DNA from: Nonomuraea sp. PA05 | GTDB lineage: Bacteria > Actinomycetota > Actinomycetes > Streptosporangiales > Streptosporangiaceae | Direction: 5' to 3' | Assembly: GCF_008086045.1 (NCBI RefSeq) | Contig: NZ_VSEY01000006.1 | Location: 303,442-367,441, forward strand | Length of the DNA: 64,000 bases | Notes under the pieces: generated by a model | What the model was told of the DNA's origin: nothing | The model's database searches: none | What the model saw: only the letters and a program-made list of their open reading frames with translations | Shown here: positions 8,580 through 16,898 of the stretch, one piece after another | Position numbering within the stretch: the stretch's first letter is position 1 | Layout of the letters: every line of letters begins with the position of its first letter | Program-made: the position numbers and the translations under genes

Positions 8580-9008
8580 ATGACGACATTTCCACGTCTG
8601 GCCACAATTGCGCTGCTGGCCGGACTGGTCGCCGGCTGCTCCTCAGGAGGCGGCTGGAGCGACTACGTCGCAGCAGGCAACTCCCAGCCCCCCACCGCCT
8701 CCCCCATGACGGTCGAGCAGATCTCCAAGAAGGTCGGCTGCAAGCCGAAGATGCAGGTCGACGCCGACGAGGTGCGGACGGCGTACTGCAAGACGCAGGA
8801 CGGCGAGTTCTTCGTCAACACCTTCAAGACCGAGCAGCTCAAGAACGAGTGGATGGACCGGGCACCCGAGTACAACCCGCACCTCGTCGGGCCCAAGTGG
8901 ACCGTGCTGGGGCCGCTGAAGGTGCTGGAGGCGCTGCGCGGGCCGCTCAACGGCGACCTGCACCTGACCGATCACCGGGTCTCGATGACACCCCAACCGA
9001 ACTCGTAG
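8580..9008 (+). CDS. small secreted lipoprotein, tandem copy 1
   Basis: A 142-residue protein with a short basic N terminus, a hydrophobic core and a lipobox 'LVAGC' with Cys20 as the lipidated residue. The mature part has two conserved cysteines ('VGCKPKM' and 'AYCKTQ') and a 'WMDRAPEYNPHLVGPKWTVL' block shared with the next gene. I do not recognise a named family. The likely location is the outer face of the membrane. The function is unknown. Confidence 0.8.
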   Translation: MTTFPRLATIALLAGLVAGCSSGGGWSDYVAAGNSQPPTASPMTVEQISKKVGCKPKMQVDADEVRTAYCKTQDGEFFVNTFKTEQLKNEWMDRAPEYNPHLVGPKWTVLGPLKVLEALRGPLNGDLHLTDHRVSMTPQPNS

Positions 9009-9048
9009 GTGTCTGAACTCCCGGCGCGGGGACTGCGTACCTCCGCAC

Positions 9049-9465
9049 ATGACGACGATTCCACGTCTGGCCGCTCTCGCGCTGCTCGCCGGGCTGGTCG
9101 CCGGCTGCTCCTCAGGGAGCGGCGGCGGCTACCTCGCGGCAGCCGGGCAGGCCGGCGCCGCCCCCCTCACGGTCGAGCAGCTCTCCGCGAAGGTGGGCTG
9201 CTCGCCACGCATGCAGGTGAACGCCGCCGAACTCCGTACGGGCTACTGCAAGACCCCGGACGGCGAGTTCTTCGTCACGACGTTCCAGAGCCAGGCCGGC
9301 AAGGACGCCTGGATGGACGCCGCTCCCGAGTACAACCCGCACCTGGTGGGACCGCTGTGGACCGTGCTGTCCAGCAGGAAGGTGCTCGATCTGCTCAAGG
9401 AGCGGCTCGGCGGGGACCTGCACCTCACCGACCATCGCACGAAGAAGATGCAGGTCGTCGGCTGA
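9049..9465 (+). CDS. small secreted lipoprotein, tandem copy 2
   Basis: A 138-residue paralogue of the preceding gene: same lipobox with Cys20, same two cysteines ('VGCSPRM', 'GYCKTPDGEFFVTTF') and same 'APEYNPHLVGPLWTVL' block. The N-terminal 20 residues are almost identical, which points to recent tandem duplication. No Shine-Dalgarno is present. The linker after the lipid anchor has diverged most. The function is unknown. Confidence 0.8.
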   Translation: MTTIPRLAALALLAGLVAGCSSGSGGGYLAAAGQAGAAPLTVEQLSAKVGCSPRMQVNAAELRTGYCKTPDGEFFVTTFQSQAGKDAWMDAAPEYNPHLVGPLWTVLSSRKVLDLLKERLGGDLHLTDHRTKKMQVVG

Positions 9466-9506
9466 CACTCCCGCCGTACTCCGGCGAGGTCCCTTCAGGG
9501 GCCGGG

Positions 9507-9530
9507 GTGCCCGGGGCGGGGCCCGGGCAC
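9507..9530. terminator. bidirectional hairpin between convergent genes
   Basis: A perfect 9-bp inverted repeat, GTGCCCGGG, with a 6-nt loop and CCCGGGCAC, lies between the end of lipoprotein 2 and the end of the sugar dehydrogenase. All nine pairs match, eight of them G-C or strong. It is positioned to stop transcription from both sides. Confidence 0.65.
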
Positions 9531-9538
9531 GGCGGTGG

Positions 9539-11839
9539 TCAGCGGTGGCGCAGGAGCTCGTACTGGGCCCTGATCTCGCCAGGGGTGGCGACCCGGTCCA
9601 GGAACAGCAGGCCGTCCATGCGGCAGTCGCAGGGGTTCTGCTCCCTGGTGTTCTGCGGGAGGCTGCCCCCGATCTTGATCCCGCGCGGGTCGGTCGGTGA
9701 GGTGAGGTCGGGCTCAGGAGCGCCCTCCAGCCCCCAGGGGTCACCGGCGACCGTGTAGGAGCCCGTCAACGGCCGCCCGTCGCGGTACAGGCGCATCGCG
9801 CCCGTGTCGAAGTCGAAGGTGGCGGCGAGGAACACCCACTGGTCACGGGGCAGGACGCGCTGCCACGGCAGGTCGGCGGCGAACGTCTGGGAGGCGGACC
9901 CGTCCACCCTCCTGGCCAGCGCCACCACCCGCAGCTCGCCGTTCACCGTGATCAGCTCCAGCAGCGCCCGCACGTCGTGCCCCTGGGAGTTGCCGCTGAG
10001 GACGCCCGCCAGGCCGATCGCGTTGTAGCGGTCGGCCGGGTCCGGGGTGCCGGAGTTGAGCGCCGGGCCGTCGGTCATCAGCTTGAACCAGCCCATGACG
10101 GTGGTTCCGGCCACCGCGTTGAGCGAGCGCAGCGTGGGCACGCCCTGCTCGGCGTACACGCCGGCCTTCCAGTCGTCGTTGCCCGCCGTCGCGGGCTCGA
10201 CCTGGCGGGTCTGGAGCGCGTGGCCGCCGCCCCGGTACGCGGCGTCCTCGACGCGCATCGCGGCGCCGCCGTTGACCAGCGCGAGATCCGTGCCGGACAG
10301 GCCCTGGTCCTGCTCGCGGGACGGGTCGCCGGGCAGCGGGTGCTCGAAGTCGTAGGCGGCGACCAGGTCGCGGCGCAGCGACGGCAGCACCCCCGCCGGG
10401 GCGTAGGCGGCCCTGGTGACCTTCCAGATCTTGCCGTTCGCCTTGGACAGCACGTACAGCTCGCCCGCCCTGTCCATGCCGAAGCGCAGGTCCACGCGGG
10501 CGTCGCCGGCCAGGCCGGCCATGGTCACGGCGTCGCCGGCCGCGTCCACCAGGCGGGGGCGGTGGATGGCGGCGCGGCCGAGGCCCTCACGCAGGTGGCC
10601 GGCGGTGGCGGTGAAGATCTGGCCGTCCACGATGTCGCCGAACACGTACGTGCCGGACAGCAGCGGCAGCCGGTCGCCCCGGTAGACGAAGCCGCCGACG
10701 ATGGCGTGGCCGCTGTCGGCGGTGCAGGGGTGGCCGGGCGGCGGGTCGTGGTCGTAGGCGGCCACCGGGTAGGTGTAGCCGAAGCGGGCGTCGTCGTCCG
10801 GCAGCGTGTACAGGTTGCAGCGGTCGGCCCGGTTGAACACGAAGGAGCCTTCGCGCTCGCTCCAGCCGAGGTTGTCACCGGGGCCGACGTCGTAGACGGC
10901 CTCGATGGCGTGCTCGCCGATGTGGCCGAGCAGCAGGCGGTCGCCGTCCCAGCTGAAGCGGTGGGGGTCGCGCATGCCGTACGCGTAGATCTCGCCGAGT
11001 TTGCCTTCCTGGCCGGCGAACGGGTTCGCGGGCGGGATGCCGTACTTGCGGCCGTTCGTGGCGGTCGGGTCGATCCTGAGGATCTTGCCCTGGGGGATGG
11101 CCAGGTTCTGCGGGTCGTCGCTGGAGGCGCCCCGGCCGCCGTCGCCCGCCGCGATGTAGAGCAGGCCGTGGTCGGCGTCGCCAGGGCGGGCGGAGGGGTT
11201 GAACGAGATCTGCTGGATGCCGTGGATCTGGCCGGAGAAGCCGAGCCTGAGCACCTCCCTGCGGGTGCCGGAGAACACGCTCGCGCGCGGGTCGGTGGCC
11301 GTCCACTCGGTGATCACGCCGTGGAACCTGGTGCCGGGCTGGGGCGGCAGGTCGGGGGTCTTCGTGGTGAGCGCGGCGCCCCACTCGGTGTGGACGGTGT
11401 AGAAGAGGCCGTTGCCGCCGAAGCCCGGGTGGAAGGCGGCGAAGCCGAACCCGCTGCCCAGGCCGCGTCCGGAGACGAAGTCGGGCGCGAACGCGGCGGC
11501 CACGTCCAGGTACTCCTTCGGCTGCCGGTCCCTGCCGAGCAGGTAGAGCCTGCCGTTGAGGTCGTTGACGTACAGGCGGCGGGAGCCGTCGGGGACCTCG
11601 CCCAGGTAGTTGATCCTGGCCTGGCGCACCAGGCGCGGGTCGTTGCTCGGCGGCGGGATCGGCTCGCTCTTCGGGAAGGCGGCGAACTCCTCCAGGGTGA
11701 GGGTGAGCGGCGACGGGATCGGCTTCTCAGGGATGGGGTCCGCGACGGGCACCGGCTCCAGGAGCGCGAGTGCGGGAGAGACCGGGGTGCAGAGGGCGGC
11801 GGTCAGGAGGACGGCGGCGACGGTGCGAAAGGTCGGCAT
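9539..11839 (-). CDS. secreted PQQ-type sugar dehydrogenase (glucose/sorbosone dehydrogenase family) with C-terminal LamG-like domain
   Basis: A 766-residue protein. Residues 1-26 form a Sec signal peptide. Residues ~60-460 form the six-bladed propeller of the soluble aldose/sorbosone dehydrogenase family ('GRGLGSGFGFAAFHP', 'LLYIAAGDGGRG', 'IYAYGMRDPHRFSWDGD', 'GDNLGWSEREG'). The last ~290 residues form a concanavalin/LamG-like jelly roll ('VMGWFKLM', 'WVFLAATFDFDTGAMRLYRDG'). It probably oxidises an extracellular sugar held by the LamG domain. No PQQ biosynthesis genes are in the window. A LacI-type operator lies 30 bp upstream. Confidence 0.85.
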   Translation of the reverse strand: MPTFRTVAAVLLTAALCTPVSPALALLEPVPVADPIPEKPIPSPLTLTLEEFAAFPKSEPIPPPSNDPRLVRQARINYLGEVPDGSRRLYVNDLNGRLYLLGRDRQPKEYLDVAAAFAPDFVSGRGLGSGFGFAAFHPGFGGNGLFYTVHTEWGAALTTKTPDLPPQPGTRFHGVITEWTATDPRASVFSGTRREVLRLGFSGQIHGIQQISFNPSARPGDADHGLLYIAAGDGGRGASSDDPQNLAIPQGKILRIDPTATNGRKYGIPPANPFAGQEGKLGEIYAYGMRDPHRFSWDGDRLLLGHIGEHAIEAVYDVGPGDNLGWSEREGSFVFNRADRCNLYTLPDDDARFGYTYPVAAYDHDPPPGHPCTADSGHAIVGGFVYRGDRLPLLSGTYVFGDIVDGQIFTATAGHLREGLGRAAIHRPRLVDAAGDAVTMAGLAGDARVDLRFGMDRAGELYVLSKANGKIWKVTRAAYAPAGVLPSLRRDLVAAYDFEHPLPGDPSREQDQGLSGTDLALVNGGAAMRVEDAAYRGGGHALQTRQVEPATAGNDDWKAGVYAEQGVPTLRSLNAVAGTTVMGWFKLMTDGPALNSGTPDPADRYNAIGLAGVLSGNSQGHDVRALLELITVNGELRVVALARRVDGSASQTFAADLPWQRVLPRDQWVFLAATFDFDTGAMRLYRDGRPLTGSYTVAGDPWGLEGAPEPDLTSPTDPRGIKIGGSLPQNTREQNPCDCRMDGLLFLDRVATPGEIRAQYELLRHR

Positions 11840-11868
11840 CGAGGTCCTCTCGCGGGCGCCCCGGAGGG

Positions 11869-11882
11869 CGAAAGCGCTTTCG
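11869..11882. promoter_or_regulatory. LacI-type operator CGAAAGCGCTTTCG upstream of the sugar dehydrogenase
   Basis: A perfect 14-bp palindrome with the central CG typical of LacI/GalR operators, 30 bp upstream of the dehydrogenase ATG and 35 bp past the repressor stop. The identical sequence lies in the repressor/importer divergent region, so the same LacI protein probably acts at both. Confidence 0.8.
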
Positions 11883-11916
11883 GGACTCCCGGATCGTAAC
11901 CCGGCCCTCAGGGGTG

Positions 11917-12957
11917 TCAAGGGGGTGGTGGGGCGGTGGAGGCGCGCACCACCAGCTCGTGCCGGGTACGCCGCCGCCTCGGCCGCGACGCCGGCGGCCT
12001 GAGCACCAGTTCGAGCGCCTGCTTGCCCATCCCCACCATCGGCAGCCGCACCGTGGTCAGCGCCGGATACACGTCCTGGGCCACCGGCACGTCGTCGAAC
12101 CCGGCGACCGAGATCTCCTCCGGCACCCGCCGCCCGTGGTTGAGCAGCCACGACAGCGCCCCCACCGCCATCGGGTCGTTCAGCGCGACCACCGCCGTCA
12201 GGTCGGGGCGCGCCCGCATCAGCCGCGCGGTGGCCGCCGCGCCGCCCTCCCTGGTGAAGTCGCCGTGGACGACGGGCACGGCCGCCCAGTCGAGCCCGGC
12301 CTCGCCGGCCGCCGTACGCAGCCCGGCCAGCCGGTCCTCGACCGTGGTCAGGTTGGCGGGCCCGCCGAGCACCCCCATCCGGCGGTGCCCGAGGCCGAGC
12401 AGGTGACGCATGAGCGTGACGCCGCCGGCGGCGTTGTCGGGCAGCACCGCGTCCACCGGCAGGTGGTGGCGGCCGATCACCGCGACCCGGCCGCCCGCCG
12501 CCGTGAACGAGCGCATCTCGGCCGCGATGTCGGTCTCCGTGCTCGCCTCGACGTAACCGGACCCGGCCAGCACGATCGAGGTGACCCGGTGGGCGCGCAG
12601 GGCGCGGATGCGGGCCAGCTCCGCCCGCGGGTCGCGCTCGGTCTGGCTGATCAGCGCCAGGTAGCCGCGGCTGTCGGTCTCGCGCAGCACGCCCCTGGCG
12701 ATCTCGCCGAAGTACGGGTCGCCCACGTCGTGCACGATCAGCCCGACCATGGACGCCTGCCCGCCGGCCAGCGCCCGCGCGTGGCTGTTGGGCACGTACC
12801 CGACCTGCGAGGCGATCGCCTGGACGTGCGCCGCGACCTCGGCGCTCACCCCCGTGCTGCCGTTCATCGCCCGCGAGGCCGTCGCCAGGGAGACTCCGGC
12901 GGCCTCGGCCACATCGACCAGACGGGGCGGGCCGGGGTGAGAAGGTCGCTTCGCCAT
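11917..12957 (-). CDS. LacI/GalR-family transcriptional repressor
   Basis: A 346-residue protein: N-terminal LacI helix-turn-helix and hinge ('VDVAEAAGVSLATASRAMNG', residues ~13-32) followed by a periplasmic-binding-protein-like effector domain ('VGLIVHDVGDPYFGEIARG', 'AVVALNDPMAVGAL', 'ISVAGFDDVPVAQDV'). It lies between the sugar dehydrogenase (same strand) and the ABC importer (divergent), with matching palindromes at both sides. It is expected to repress itself, the importer and the dehydrogenase until a sugar-like effector binds (inference). Confidence 0.92.
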   Translation of the reverse strand: MAKRPSHPGPPRLVDVAEAAGVSLATASRAMNGSTGVSAEVAAHVQAIASQVGYVPNSHARALAGGQASMVGLIVHDVGDPYFGEIARGVLRETDSRGYLALISQTERDPRAELARIRALRAHRVTSIVLAGSGYVEASTETDIAAEMRSFTAAGGRVAVIGRHHLPVDAVLPDNAAGGVTLMRHLLGLGHRRMGVLGGPANLTTVEDRLAGLRTAAGEAGLDWAAVPVVHGDFTREGGAAATARLMRARPDLTAVVALNDPMAVGALSWLLNHGRRVPEEISVAGFDDVPVAQDVYPALTTVRLPMVGMGKQALELVLRPPASRPRRRRTRHELVVRASTAPPPP

Positions 12958-13004
12958 GTGGTGCGGACCCCCTTGTCCAGGGCGGAATCCCGTGTAATCG
13001 TAAC

Positions 13005-13030
13005 CGAAAGCGCTTCCGAAAGCGCTTTCG
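13005..13030. promoter_or_regulatory. tandem LacI operators in the lacI/ABC-importer divergent promoter region
   Basis: Two overlapping palindromes sharing a CG: imperfect CGAAAGCGCTTCCG (13005-13018) and perfect CGAAAGCGCTTTCG (13017-13030). The second equals the operator before the sugar dehydrogenase. They lie 48 bp from the repressor ATG and 30 bp from the importer ATG; a minus-strand TACGAT next to the first site could be the repressor -10. Binding here would control both directions. Confidence 0.8.
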
Positions 13031-13059
13031 CTCAGCCTCTTCTGACGGGGGTCTCCTCG

Positions 13060-14289
13060 ATGGCAAGAGTTCGCAAGGGCCTGACGATCATCTCCATCTG
13101 CGCATTAGGGCTCACCGGGTGCGCGAAGACCGACGAACCCGGCGCCGCACAGTCGCCGGGACAGCAGCAGGGGCCGGTCAAGATCGGCATCTCGCTCCCG
13201 CTCACCGGCGACTTCTCCGAGCCCGGCAAGGGCATCCAGGAGGGGTACCAGGTGTGGGCCGACCAGGTGAACGCCAAGGGCGGCCTGCTCGGCAGGAAGG
13301 TCGAGCTGATCTTCCGTGACGACGCCTCCGACCCCAACCGGGTCAGCTCCGACTATGAATCCCTCATCACTCAGGACAAGGTCAACCTGGTCTTCGGGCC
13401 GTTCTCCTCGCGCCTGGTGATCCCCGCGGCGAAGGTCGCCGAGTCGTACGGCATGCTCTTCGTGGAGCCCGCGGGAGCCGCGGCCGAGGTGTTCGAGCAG
13501 GGCTTCACGCGCCTGTTCTACGCCGCGCCCGCCATCGCCGGCGATCACTACGACTACCTGGCCGACTACCTCGTCAAGCTGCCGGCCGACCAGCGGCCCA
13601 AGACGGCGGCGTACGCGAGCCTGGACGATCCGTTCGCCCAGGGCACCGCGTACGGGCTGCGCGACAAGCTGGCCGCGGCCGGCGTCAAGACCGTCGTGGA
13701 CGAGGTGTACCCGCCGGAGACCACCGACTTCGCCCCCATCGCCGCCAAGATCGCCGCCGCGAAGCCGGACCTGGTGGTGGGCGGCACCCAGTTCGAGGAC
13801 TCGGTCGGGCTGGTGCGGGCGCTGCAGGAGCTGAAGGTGCAGCCCAGGCTGGCGGCCTTCTCCACGGGGCCGACGCTGGCCGAGTTCCCCACCGCGGTGA
13901 AGGGCGCGGCCGAGCACATCCTCTCGCCGGTCGGCTGGTCCGCCACCGCGACGTTCACCGGCAACCAGGAGATGATCAAGCGCTACAAGGAGATGTTCGG
14001 CGGCGACGCCAACGAGGACGCGGCCAACGGCTACACCGTCGGCCAGATCGTCGAGGCCGCCGTGAACGCCGTCAAGTGCGTCGATCCCACCAAGGAGTGC
14101 CAGGACAAGCTGACCCAGCACATCAGGCAGGGCACCTTCGACACCGTCGTGGGCCCGCTCTCCTTCGACGACAAGGGACGCCCCGAGCAGGCGCACATGA
14201 TCCAGCAGTACGTCAAGGGCAAGATCGAGATCGTCCTCCCCGAGCAGGCCAAGACCGCCGACCTCGTCTACCCGAAGCAGGACTGGTGA
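13060..14289 (+). CDS. LIV-type ABC transporter substrate-binding lipoprotein
   Basis: A 409-residue protein. The signal peptide ends in lipobox 'LGLTGC' (Cys21), followed by a leucine-binding-type periplasmic fold (Peripla_BP_6): 'KIGISLPLTGDFSEPGKGIQ', 'ELIFRDDASDPNRVSSDYE', 'YTVGQIVEAAV'. It captures an extracellular ligand for the permeases downstream. Family members carry amino acids, amides, urea or aromatic compounds, and the ligand here is unknown. LacI operators sit just upstream, which is uncommon for this transporter class. Confidence 0.9.
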   Translation: MARVRKGLTIISICALGLTGCAKTDEPGAAQSPGQQQGPVKIGISLPLTGDFSEPGKGIQEGYQVWADQVNAKGGLLGRKVELIFRDDASDPNRVSSDYESLITQDKVNLVFGPFSSRLVIPAAKVAESYGMLFVEPAGAAAEVFEQGFTRLFYAAPAIAGDHYDYLADYLVKLPADQRPKTAAYASLDDPFAQGTAYGLRDKLAAAGVKTVVDEVYPPETTDFAPIAAKIAAAKPDLVVGGTQFEDSVGLVRALQELKVQPRLAAFSTGPTLAEFPTAVKGAAEHILSPVGWSATATFTGNQEMIKRYKEMFGGDANEDAANGYTVGQIVEAAVNAVKCVDPTKECQDKLTQHIRQGTFDTVVGPLSFDDKGRPEQAHMIQQYVKGKIEIVLPEQAKTADLVYPKQDW

Positions 14290-15164
14290 GCCTGCTGCTG
14301 CAGGGGCTGGCCCTGGGCGTGCTGACCGGCGGGCTGTACGCCCTGCTCGCCTCGGGCCTGTCGCTGTACTTCGGCGTGATGCGGGTGGTCATGGTGGCGC
14401 ACCCGGCGTTCCTGTTCCTGGCCGCCTACCTCACCTACACCGTGCACACCGCGCTCGGCGTGGACCCGTTCCTCGCGCTGCCGCTGACCGTGCCGCTCTT
14501 CTTCTGGCTGGGCGTGGCGGTGCAGCGGCTGCTCATCGCCAGGCTCGCCCCGGACAGCCTGGCGATGATGTCGGTGCTGCTCACGTTCGGGATCGCGCTG
14601 GTCATCGAGGGGCTGCTCGGCACGTTCTACACGGGCTCCTACAAGTCGGTCAGCATGGACTACGCGACCCGGTCGCTGACGATCGGCGGCGTGCACCTCC
14701 CGTACGACAAGATCATCGCTTTCTCCGTGGCCGCGCTCACCCTCGCCGTGCTGTTCGCGGTGCTGGTCAAGAGCCGGTTCGGGCAGGCGCTGCGGGCCAC
14801 CATCCAGCACCGCGAGGCGGCCAGGCTGGTCGGCGTCAGGACCGAGCGCGTCGCCGGGTACGGCTTCGGCGTCGGCCTGGCCACCGCCGCCGTGGGCGGC
14901 ACCGTGCTGGCGGTCATCACGCCGTTCTTCCCCGCCTCGCACTGGGTGTGGATCGGCAAGCTGATGGCGATCATCGTGGTCGGCGGGCTGGGCAGCGTGA
15001 TCGGCGCGGCGCTGGCAGCCGTGCTGCTCGGCGTGGTCGAGGGCGTCGTGCTGGTCACCGTGGACGCCACCTGGGCCACCATGATGTTCTACGTCTTCCT
15101 CTTCCTGACCCTGCTCGCGCGCCCCCAGGGGTTCTTCGGAGGCCGGCTTGCGCACCGCTTCTAG
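14286..15164 (+). CDS. LIV-type ABC transporter permease (LivH-like)
   Basis: A 292-residue inner-membrane protein with about eight hydrophobic segments of the BPD_transp_2 family ('LALGVLTGGLYALLASGLSL' at the N terminus, 'RATIQHREAARLVGVRTERV' as the coupling loop). The GTG start overlaps the binding-protein stop (GTGA). It pairs with the LivM-like permease that follows. Confidence 0.9.
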   Translation: MSLLLQGLALGVLTGGLYALLASGLSLYFGVMRVVMVAHPAFLFLAAYLTYTVHTALGVDPFLALPLTVPLFFWLGVAVQRLLIARLAPDSLAMMSVLLTFGIALVIEGLLGTFYTGSYKSVSMDYATRSLTIGGVHLPYDKIIAFSVAALTLAVLFAVLVKSRFGQALRATIQHREAARLVGVRTERVAGYGFGVGLATAAVGGTVLAVITPFFPASHWVWIGKLMAIIVVGGLGSVIGAALAAVLLGVVEGVVLVTVDATWATMMFYVFLFLTLLARPQGFFGGRLAHRF

Positions 15165-16173
15165 GGGCCTGCCGCCGCTGCTGGCCGGCACCGTTTCCAG
15201 GGGCCTGCCGCTGCTGCTGGCCGCGCTGGCGATCGCCTACCCGTGGCTGGCGCCCAACTACTACCTGGTGTACGCGGGCGCGCTGACCGTCATGTACGCC
15301 GCCATGGCCACCTCCTGGAACCTGCTGGGCGGCTTCACCGGCTACGTCTCGCTCGGCCACTCCGCGTTCTTCGGCCTCGGCGCGTACGGCACCGGGCTGC
15401 TCGTCGTCCGCCTGCACGTGCCCTGGGCCCTGGCCCTGGCGGTCTCGGCGCTGCTCGTCACGGTGTTCGCCGTCGGCGTCGGCATCGCCGCGGTCCGCGT
15501 GCGCGGCGCCTCGTTCGTGATCGTGTCCATCGCGCTGGTGTCCATGATGAACCTGATCGTGCAGGGCTGGCGCTCGCTGACCGGCGGCTCAACCGGCCTT
15601 CAGGTGCCCTCGCCGTTCCCCGGCCTGCACCGCGGTCAGACCCACATGGTGTTCTTCTACCTGTTCCTGGCGCTGCTCGCGGTCGCGCTGCTGTCCTGGT
15701 GGTACGTCTCTCGCTCGCGCTTCGGCGCCGGCCTGCGGGCCATCAGGGAGGACGAGGACAAGGCCGAGTCGCTGGGCGTGCCCACCGGGGCGTACAAGGT
15801 GGCGGCCTTCGCCCTGTCCGCCCTGTTCGTGGCGCTGGCCGGGGGGCTCTACGCGCTCTGGTTCGGCAGCCTCGACCCGATCTTCGTCTTCTCCATCCTG
15901 ATCGCCTCCTACATGGTGCTCATGAGCCTGCTCGGCGGCGTCAGGCACCTGTACGGGCCGCTGCTCGGCGCGCTCATCGTGGCACCGGCGGGGGAGTACT
16001 TCCTGATCGCGCTGGGCGAGACGCAGATCCACCTGACCGCGACGGGGCTGGTGCTGGTGCTGGTCGTGCTGTTCATGCCGGACGGCATCCTGGCCCGCCT
16101 CACCAGAAGACGGACAGGGCCCTCCATCCCCGGCGAGACAGCCGACCAGCGACTCCAGGGGGTGGCGCAGTGA
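15148..16173 (+). CDS. LIV-type ABC transporter permease (LivM-like)
   Basis: A 341-residue polytopic permease with the LivM coupling loop 'GLRAIREDEDKAESLGVPTG'. It most likely starts at TTG 15148, served by GGAGG at 15138-15142 (5-nt spacer), inside the end of the LivH-like gene. Its stop overlaps the GTG of the first ATPase gene. Together with LivH it forms the transport channel. Confidence 0.9.
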   Translation: MRTASRGLPPLLAGTVSRGLPLLLAALAIAYPWLAPNYYLVYAGALTVMYAAMATSWNLLGGFTGYVSLGHSAFFGLGAYGTGLLVVRLHVPWALALAVSALLVTVFAVGVGIAAVRVRGASFVIVSIALVSMMNLIVQGWRSLTGGSTGLQVPSPFPGLHRGQTHMVFFYLFLALLAVALLSWWYVSRSRFGAGLRAIREDEDKAESLGVPTGAYKVAAFALSALFVALAGGLYALWFGSLDPIFVFSILIASYMVLMSLLGGVRHLYGPLLGALIVAPAGEYFLIALGETQIHLTATGLVLVLVVLFMPDGILARLTRRRTGPSIPGETADQRLQGVAQ

Positions 16174-16898
16174 GCCTGCGGACGGAGGGGCTGACGAAGT
16201 CGTTCGGCGGCGTGCTGGCCGTCAACGGGGCGGACGTCGAACTGCGCGACGGCAAGATCAACGGCCTGATCGGGCCGAACGGCTCGGGCAAGACCACGTT
16301 CTTCAACATCGTCACCGGCATGATCAAACCGGACTCCGGCCGGGTCCTCTACCGCGATCGCGACATCACCCGGCACTCGCCGCACCGCGTCGCCCACGCC
16401 GGCATCGGCCGCACCTTCCAGCTCTGCCGGATCTTCCCCCGCCTCAGCGTGCTGGAGAACATGCTGGTCGCCGTCCGCCGCACCCGGCTGCGGGAGCTGC
16501 TGGCGGGGCTGCGCGACACGGCGGAGGTCGAGCGGGCCCGCCACTGGCTGCGCCGCATGGGCATCGAGCACCTGGAGGACGCCGAGGCCCGCGACCTGTC
16601 GTACGGGCAGCAGAAGCTGCTCGAACTGGCCGCCGTGCTCATGGCCGAGCCGGACCTGGTGCTGCTCGACGAGCCGGCAGGCGGCGTCAACCCGGCGCTG
16701 ATCGACCGCATCGTCCACCTCGTCCGCGACCTCAACGCGGAGGGCCGCACCTTCCTCGTCGTCGAGCACAACATGGACATGGTGATGGGCATGTGCGACC
16801 ACGTCGTCGTCTTCGACCGCGGCGCGCCCATCGCGGCGGGCCCGCCGGCCCTGATCAGGGAAGATCCGCGCGTGCTGGAGGCGTACCTCGGTGTCTGA
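16170..16898 (+). CDS. LIV-type ABC transporter ATP-binding protein (LivG-like)
   Basis: A 242-residue ATPase: Walker A 'GPNGSGKTT', signature 'LSYGQQKLLELA', Walker B 'LVLLDEP', and the LivG-type tail 'VVFDRGAPIAAGPPALIRED'. It starts with GTG in a GTGA overlap with the LivM-like gene. It energises the importer. Confidence 0.92.
   Translation: MSLRTEGLTKSFGGVLAVNGADVELRDGKINGLIGPNGSGKTTFFNIVTGMIKPDSGRVLYRDRDITRHSPHRVAHAGIGRTFQLCRIFPRLSVLENMLVAVRRTRLRELLAGLRDTAEVERARHWLRRMGIEHLEDAEARDLSYGQQKLLELAAVLMAEPDLVLLDEPAGGVNPALIDRIVHLVRDLNAEGRTFLVVEHNMDMVMGMCDHVVVFDRGAPIAAGPPALIREDPRVLEAYLGV

Noticed and set aside
13005..13030. Rho-independent terminator
   Set aside because: The palindromes are upstream of two divergent starts and recur before the dehydrogenase with identical sequence, which fits operators and not terminators.
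11840..13066. Upstream extension of the sugar dehydrogenase frame across the lacI gene
   Set aside because: The extension reads through LacI coding sequence in another frame. The signal peptide beginning at 11839 marks the true start.
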